From: Thermoplasmata archaeon
Lineage (GTDB): Archaea > Thermoplasmatota > Penumbrarchaeia > Penumbrarchaeales > EX4484-36
Direction of reading: 5' to 3'
DNA: 7,592 bases
NCBI GenBank assembly: GCA_021160765.1
Contig: JAGHBW010000050.1
Coordinates: forward strand, 1 to 7,592
The position numbers were made by a program, and so were the translations under genes. Below are positions 4,801 to 7,592 of the stretch, piece after piece (position 1 is the first letter of the stretch; each line of letters opens with the position of its first letter). The notes below the pieces were generated by a model. It made no database searches and was not told the origin of the DNA. It saw only the letters and a list, made by a program, of their open reading frames with translations.

Positions 4801-7592
4801 GCAGAAGAGCAGAAACGTAAAGGTTAGAGTGACAGTACCAGACAAGCAGGCCCCCTCCATTGGCAACAGGATAGAGTTCAGGGTGTTTTCCAACAGCGAC
4901 AGCAGGGTATATGACAACGAATCAATAACAATTGATGTGGAGCAGATTTACGGTGTGGACCTCTTCATACCCGGCTCTGCTACAAGCAAGGACGTTGATC
5001 CGGGTTCCTCCGTCTCCTTCCGCGTCTCCGTGAAGAACACAGGGACCGGAGAGGACACCATAGACATTGATCTTACATCAACAGCGAACAGCGATTGGGT
5101 GACCTTCGGTGTATATGATAGCGATGGGAGAACCAGACTTCCCATAACTTACATGACTCTTTCCCGCAACTCCATTGGGTATTTCTGGGTGAACATATCC
5201 GTTCCCGACGACGTCTCCGGTGAGAAGACCTTCACCTTCAAAGGGGTCTCAAGGGGCGATGAGGACGTTTCGGACACCCTTGTGTTAACGGTGAATATAC
5301 TCCCCAAGAGGGGGGTGAAGCTTGAGACCACCGAGGACAGAAAGGAGGTAACCCCCTACCTGAGCGGAAGCACCAGAGCTAAGGTCACCTACACCCTGCA
5401 GGTGCGCAACACCGGAATGGCCTCTGACTCCTTCAATATAGAGGTTGTGGATGAACTTTCAGAGCATCCTGCGTGGGTAACTCTGAGCACAACCCACACC
5501 CAGACTCTCTCCCCGAATGGTGTACAGACGATCACAGTGACTATAGAGGTTCCAAACAAGGAGGCGCCAGGAGAGTTCAAGACTGTGATAAGGGCAACCT
5601 CCCCCGCTGAGAAACCGGGTCAGGAAGATGTAACCCATGACCTTACAATATACACAGAGGTCAAACAGGCCTACGGTGTGAACCTGGTGTCCAGCGTGGA
5701 TTGGGTGAGCACCTCCGACACCGTTCAGGAGGGACAGAACTATCGTGAGGTGAAGTTCACTCTGAGACTCACAAACATCGGTACGGGAGTGGACGATTAC
5801 AAGATTGATTGGGGCAAGCAGCTTCAGTCCTACAGCGACTGGAAGGTCTCCTATCCTTCAGAGGTTCTTGGGGTCAACTCCTCGGAGTCCGTCACTGTGT
5901 ACTTCACTGTTCAGGTGCCCGTGGACGCTAAGGTCGGCACCTACTCCTTCACAGTGTGGGCGGTTTCAAGGGGAGACGACGATGAATATGACAAAAATGT
6001 GGATGCCACCTCCAAGACCCTCACCCTCACAGTGGAGGTAACGCAGCTCTATGGAGTTGAGCTGGAGGCCAGTACTGAGGAGATAAGCGCTGCCCCCGGG
6101 AGCAGTGTAACCTTCAAGGTAACAGTGAAGAACCTGGGGAACGGCCCCGACTCCTTTGAGCTCTCTGTTGACGACAAGTACGACTGGGCAACGCTCTCCA
6201 AAACAAAGGTTTCCCTGGCGGAGTTCGGCTCAACGTCAGGGACGGACAGTACAGAGATTGATGTGAAAGTGACAATATCCTCAGATTACACCAAGGCGCT
6301 GGCAGGGCCGTACACCATTCTTGTGAAGGCGCAGAGGAGCGGTAAGACCGCTGCCGAGAGAAACAAGGCTACAGATGAGATAACCCTAACTGTGAACATA
6401 GATGAGGTCAGGGAGGTTAGGATATCTGCACCAGACACAAGCCTGAAGGCAGAGCCAGGGAAGAGCGCAACATATGAGATACGCATAAAGAACATGGGCA
6501 ACTCTGTTGACACATACCGCCTGGAGGTCAAGGGAACGAAGAAGGAGTGGGCCAGTTTGGATAAGGAATACATTACTGTGCGCCCAGGCGAATCGTCATA
6601 TGTAATCGCTAATGTAACAATAACTGTACCGAGTTTGACCAGCGTTAGGGATCCTGACGACGTTAGAGCTGGTCCATACGACTTCACAGTGGAGGCGGTC
6701 TCCAGGTCTGATGAGAGCGTAAAGGATAGCGAAACACTGACACTTACCGTGGAGACAGCCCGCAGGGTAGTTGTGGAGAAGATAACAGAGGAGGAGCCTG
6801 TGGTTGTAAACTCCAACGAGGAGACAAGGATAAAGTTCCGTGTGAGGAACATGGGCAACTCTGAGGACACGATAAGAATCACCCCACCGACCTTCCCGCC
6901 TGCCGGGATGGACATTAGTGTTTCTCCATCCTCCCGTTCGCTGGATGTCGGGGATGAGGTGGAGGTCACTGCTACAATAACCTTCACCTCCCAGCCCACA
7001 GCGGGAACTTACACCATTAAGATCAAGGTTACCCCTGACAGCGGGAGAGACAGGGATAACCAGGTTACAGTGACATTCACCGTTGATGTGAGAGTGCCGA
7101 ACCTCTATGTGGACAAGAGCAATGTCACCTTCTCAAAGAGGAACCCAGCCCCCGGGGAGACTGTACTAATTACCGTTGAAATATACAACAAAGGAACAGC
7201 AGATGCCAAGGACGTGAGGGTGGCACTTAAGATAGATGGGAAGGAGTTGCCGCAGGCGAAGACCGTTTCGGTGAAGGCCGGAGAGAGCACAAAGGTGGAG
7301 TTTGAGTGGAAGGCCACCGAGGGAAGCCACAAGATTGAGGTCGCAGTGAATGAGAGAAAGTCGCTGAAGGAGACAACATACGATGACAACACCGTGACAT
7401 CGGTAATGAGTGTAGAGAAAGTCTATCTGCCGTCAACTTTAGCCACCTACCTTGTGATTGTACTTGTGGTTATACTCATCCTCCTTGCCCTTCTGGCTTA
7501 TTTCGCTGTGAAGTCCAAGGACATGAGAATAAGGGAGCTTATGGAGGAGCTGGAGGGTAGGGGTGGCCCGGGGGCCGGAGCCGGAGCACTAC
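1712..7592 (+). CDS. Giant membrane-anchored surface protein of 15 Ig-like (NEW3-type) repeats plus CARDB domain (3'-partial)
   Basis: One uninterrupted frame of 1960 codons runs off the right edge; the stop is not in the window. I checked the phase at several points and saw no internal stop or frameshift. The order is signal peptide (1-35), 15 Ig-like beta-sandwich repeats (36-1797), a CARDB-like domain (1798 to about 1905), a transmembrane helix (1909-1933) and the first 27 residues of a cytoplasmic tail. The repeats resemble archaeal COG1470/NEW3-type membrane proteins. No catalytic domain or protease motif was seen, so a structural, adhesive or cell-envelope role is the best inference. 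ATG 1712 is the first start after an in-frame TGA (1706-1708) and has a Shine-Dalgarno-like site. I counted 30 N-X-S/T sequons and a single Cys, as expected outside the cell. It is divergent from the RHH gene and probably has its own promoter. Specific function, ligand and gene name are unknown. Confidence is high for the gene and its topology, low for its role. Confidence 0.93.
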   Translation, partial: MRKRAYLNMAAMVMVLLSGFAGMILISPVSRGATAYAVSITVPVASKTISPGTSTQYTYTITNEGTNADRYTVNITYDQVYRNKGWTATITLVSTSLISSGNSAAGTLIVTAPSNASVSDQFTVMIRVTSQTDPTNSTASTYTVTGITPRYGVSIQTPPPKTVAKGSTVTYRFNVTNTGNSNDIITLRVVSYPSGWVQPQLSYSASQLPPGGKMPVNMTVFVPYTARAQPYSTTIEAVSSGNSSVKAIAVITTNVQQNYNVAVSSEGTKYVDISPGSYVVFNVTVTNIGNGYDRFALSTYVPPQYISQGWNADLSSDNTGSDLAPGESYNTTLVITPPPSSNRPRAGDKMEVWINATSMYDPSTPRATASTKVTALVRQYFSLSLMGLVVTQSVDPGSSATFKFQVKNTGNGEDNIKFSVSDLHGWSAPSINPNSVTLGAGETANITLTIRAPSNALATEPYVFTLWANSTRSSTASDYQLFTANVNQTYRVKIEPQSGYSAVVPDGYPGKFVTFRLRAVNLGNGEDDFDLSVGADDSSLVSTWNPTLDSPSIEQLGPSEGYNFTVTMFVPFNATTGNYNFYVNCSSRSDPSKYFRLPLIVQIPQLYNVEITSNADNLAAGYSTVANPVKVKFNITVYNRGSGKDVITIGVDSAPDEFSGLYSLYFADNSARSIEMNSGEMKTAYLEVTMPTTTSGVEAKTYTFRVYARSDNGTPYVNSDDVIRNLNLYLKLKPFHAVSVYTGTNSSQIKIGSSIVYDVIVKNMGTENDTFQLTKIHQDYGDKIKFIIPNQNLTTRVLAPGEYEIIPLTVQILTGADPRLGSVMVTVKATSTSDPNVYDTETFITTIADDFAGDLFSQDTYEEASPGNYAVFNVTLKNLGTRQVDYFYVKADEGSPFDNIVINPPTLTLTPNQERTVQVKVYVPAIEDTIIPVGTYNVTIRAFSEGQTNTSSQDDVEVDNITLKVRVLQVRKVLLAIPDTYAKLKPNQMKEFTLNVTNKGNGRDDFKIKLVTTSYSTWVQIMTSTVTLDPQKSRNVKVRVTVPDKQAPSIGNRIEFRVFSNSDSRVYDNESITIDVEQIYGVDLFIPGSATSKDVDPGSSVSFRVSVKNTGTGEDTIDIDLTSTANSDWVTFGVYDSDGRTRLPITYMTLSRNSIGYFWVNISVPDDVSGEKTFTFKGVSRGDEDVSDTLVLTVNILPKRGVKLETTEDRKEVTPYLSGSTRAKVTYTLQVRNTGMASDSFNIEVVDELSEHPAWVTLSTTHTQTLSPNGVQTITVTIEVPNKEAPGEFKTVIRATSPAEKPGQEDVTHDLTIYTEVKQAYGVNLVSSVDWVSTSDTVQEGQNYREVKFTLRLTNIGTGVDDYKIDWGKQLQSYSDWKVSYPSEVLGVNSSESVTVYFTVQVPVDAKVGTYSFTVWAVSRGDDDEYDKNVDATSKTLTLTVEVTQLYGVELEASTEEISAAPGSSVTFKVTVKNLGNGPDSFELSVDDKYDWATLSKTKVSLAEFGSTSGTDSTEIDVKVTISSDYTKALAGPYTILVKAQRSGKTAAERNKATDEITLTVNIDEVREVRISAPDTSLKAEPGKSATYEIRIKNMGNSVDTYRLEVKGTKKEWASLDKEYITVRPGESSYVIANVTITVPSLTSVRDPDDVRAGPYDFTVEAVSRSDESVKDSETLTLTVETARRVVVEKITEEEPVVVNSNEETRIKFRVRNMGNSEDTIRITPPTFPPAGMDISVSPSSRSLDVGDEVEVTATITFTSQPTAGTYTIKIKVTPDSGRDRDNQVTVTFTVDVRVPNLYVDKSNVTFSKRNPAPGETVLITVEIYNKGTADAKDVRVALKIDGKELPQAKTVSVKAGESTKVEFEWKATEGSHKIEVAVNERKSLKETTYDDNTVTSVMSVEKVYLPSTLATYLVIVLVVILILLALLAYFAVKSKDMRIRELMEELEGRGGPGAGAGAL
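1817..7102 (+). repeat. Fifteen tandem Ig-like repeats of 108-129 residues
   Basis: Repeats begin at residues 36, 151, 259, 380, 490, 607, 736, 851, 971, 1080, 1200, 1321, 1447, 1567 and 1684 (nucleotides 1817, 2162, 2486, 2849, 3179, 3530, 3917, 4262, 4622, 4949, 5309, 5672, 6050, 6410 and 6761). The usual pattern is: Y-x-V opening strand, often after Q-x; a Pro-Gly turn; an F-x-V-x-V-x-N-x-G-N/T-x-x-D strand and turn; a W in the middle; a second Pro-Gly or similar turn; V-x-V-x-V-P; then G-x-Y-x-F-x-V-x-A-x-S and an acidic loop. This is the layout of NEW3/CARDB-like beta sandwiches. Repeats 6, 11 and 12 carry extra residues before the N-x-G strand. At protein level the copies are clearly homologous but diverged; at DNA level only short stretches match, for example gtgaagaacacagg at 2927-2940 and 5030-5043. 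Confidence 0.85.
7103..7420 (+). other. CARDB-like domain, membrane-proximal
   Basis: Residues 1798 to about 1903 differ from the preceding repeats and fit the CARDB pattern: a P-G-E-T turn, V-x-I-x-V-E-I-Y-N-K-G-T-A-x-A-K-D-V, then V-A-L-K-I-D-G-K, a G-E-S turn, V-E-F-E-W, G-x-H-K-I-E-V-A-V-N and a closing DDNTVTS. CARDB domains are common as adhesive or spacer modules next to the anchor in archaeal surface proteins. Confidence 0.75.
7436..7592 (+). other. Transmembrane anchor and start of a Gly/Ala/Pro-rich cytoplasmic tail
   Basis: Residues 1909-1933 form one strongly hydrophobic helix (core YLVIVLVVILILLALLAYF) followed at once by a positive stretch (KSKDMRIR), which places the following residues inside the cell. 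The tail then has a short charged helix (RELMEELEGR) and turns into a GGPGAGAGA run that continues past the window. With the cleavable signal peptide this gives a type I topology. Confidence 0.85.

Noticed and set aside
6286..6999. Open frame of 237 codons on the minus strand
   Set aside because: Antisense to the giant repeat gene. Its Ser/Thr/Val-rich composition follows from reading repeat codons backwards; there is no recognisable domain and no promoter.
1817..7102. CRISPR-like or other short DNA repeats
   Set aside because: The periodicity is of about 330-390 bp protein domains with diverged DNA; no short identical repeats with regular spacers.

Overview
This window looks like a piece of an archaeal chromosome, most likely from a euryarchaeote related to Thermoplasmata; the lineage is an inference. 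The support is: two upstream A/T boxes placed as archaeal TATA boxes are (one 26 nt from a GTG start, as expected for a leaderless message), a ThiI with a C-terminal rhodanese-like domain (which I recall from gammaproteobacteria and Thermoplasmatales), heavy use of AGG/AGA and ATA codons, and a giant surface protein of NEW3/CARDB type rich in N-glycosylation sequons. No RNA gene, mobile element, CRISPR array or origin was recognised.

Layout. Positions 1-875 (+) hold the 3' part of thiI, a tRNA 4-thiouridine synthetase whose N-terminal domains and PP-loop lie to the left of the window. Seven bases after its stop comes the stop of a convergent gene, 883-1524 (-), for a 213-residue protein with an N-terminal ribbon-helix-helix (RHH) DNA-binding domain and an unrecognised helical C-terminal part. 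Positions 1525-1711 are a compact divergent control region: a TATA box for the RHH gene, three TAYGCRAAA direct repeats, a strong TATA box for the right-hand gene, a perfect 6+6 bp inverted repeat between that box and the expected transcription start, a possible 10-codon leader ORF and a Shine-Dalgarno-like site.

From 1712 to the right edge (and beyond) runs one uninterrupted reading frame of at least 1960 codons. It encodes a signal peptide, 15 tandem Ig-like repeats of 108-129 residues resembling the NEW3/COG1470 type, one CARDB-like domain, a single transmembrane helix and the start of a Gly/Ala/Pro-rich cytoplasmic tail. The predicted picture is a long stalk fixed in the cytoplasmic membrane with its N terminus pointing outward. 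The outer nine repeats carry 26 of the 30 N-X-S/T sequons I counted by hand, while the membrane-proximal part is charged and almost free of them.

How the parts may work together (inference): the RHH protein is transcribed divergently from the surface protein, and the spacer between them holds operator-like repeats, so it may control itself and the giant stalk gene. thiI appears to be an unrelated housekeeping neighbour.
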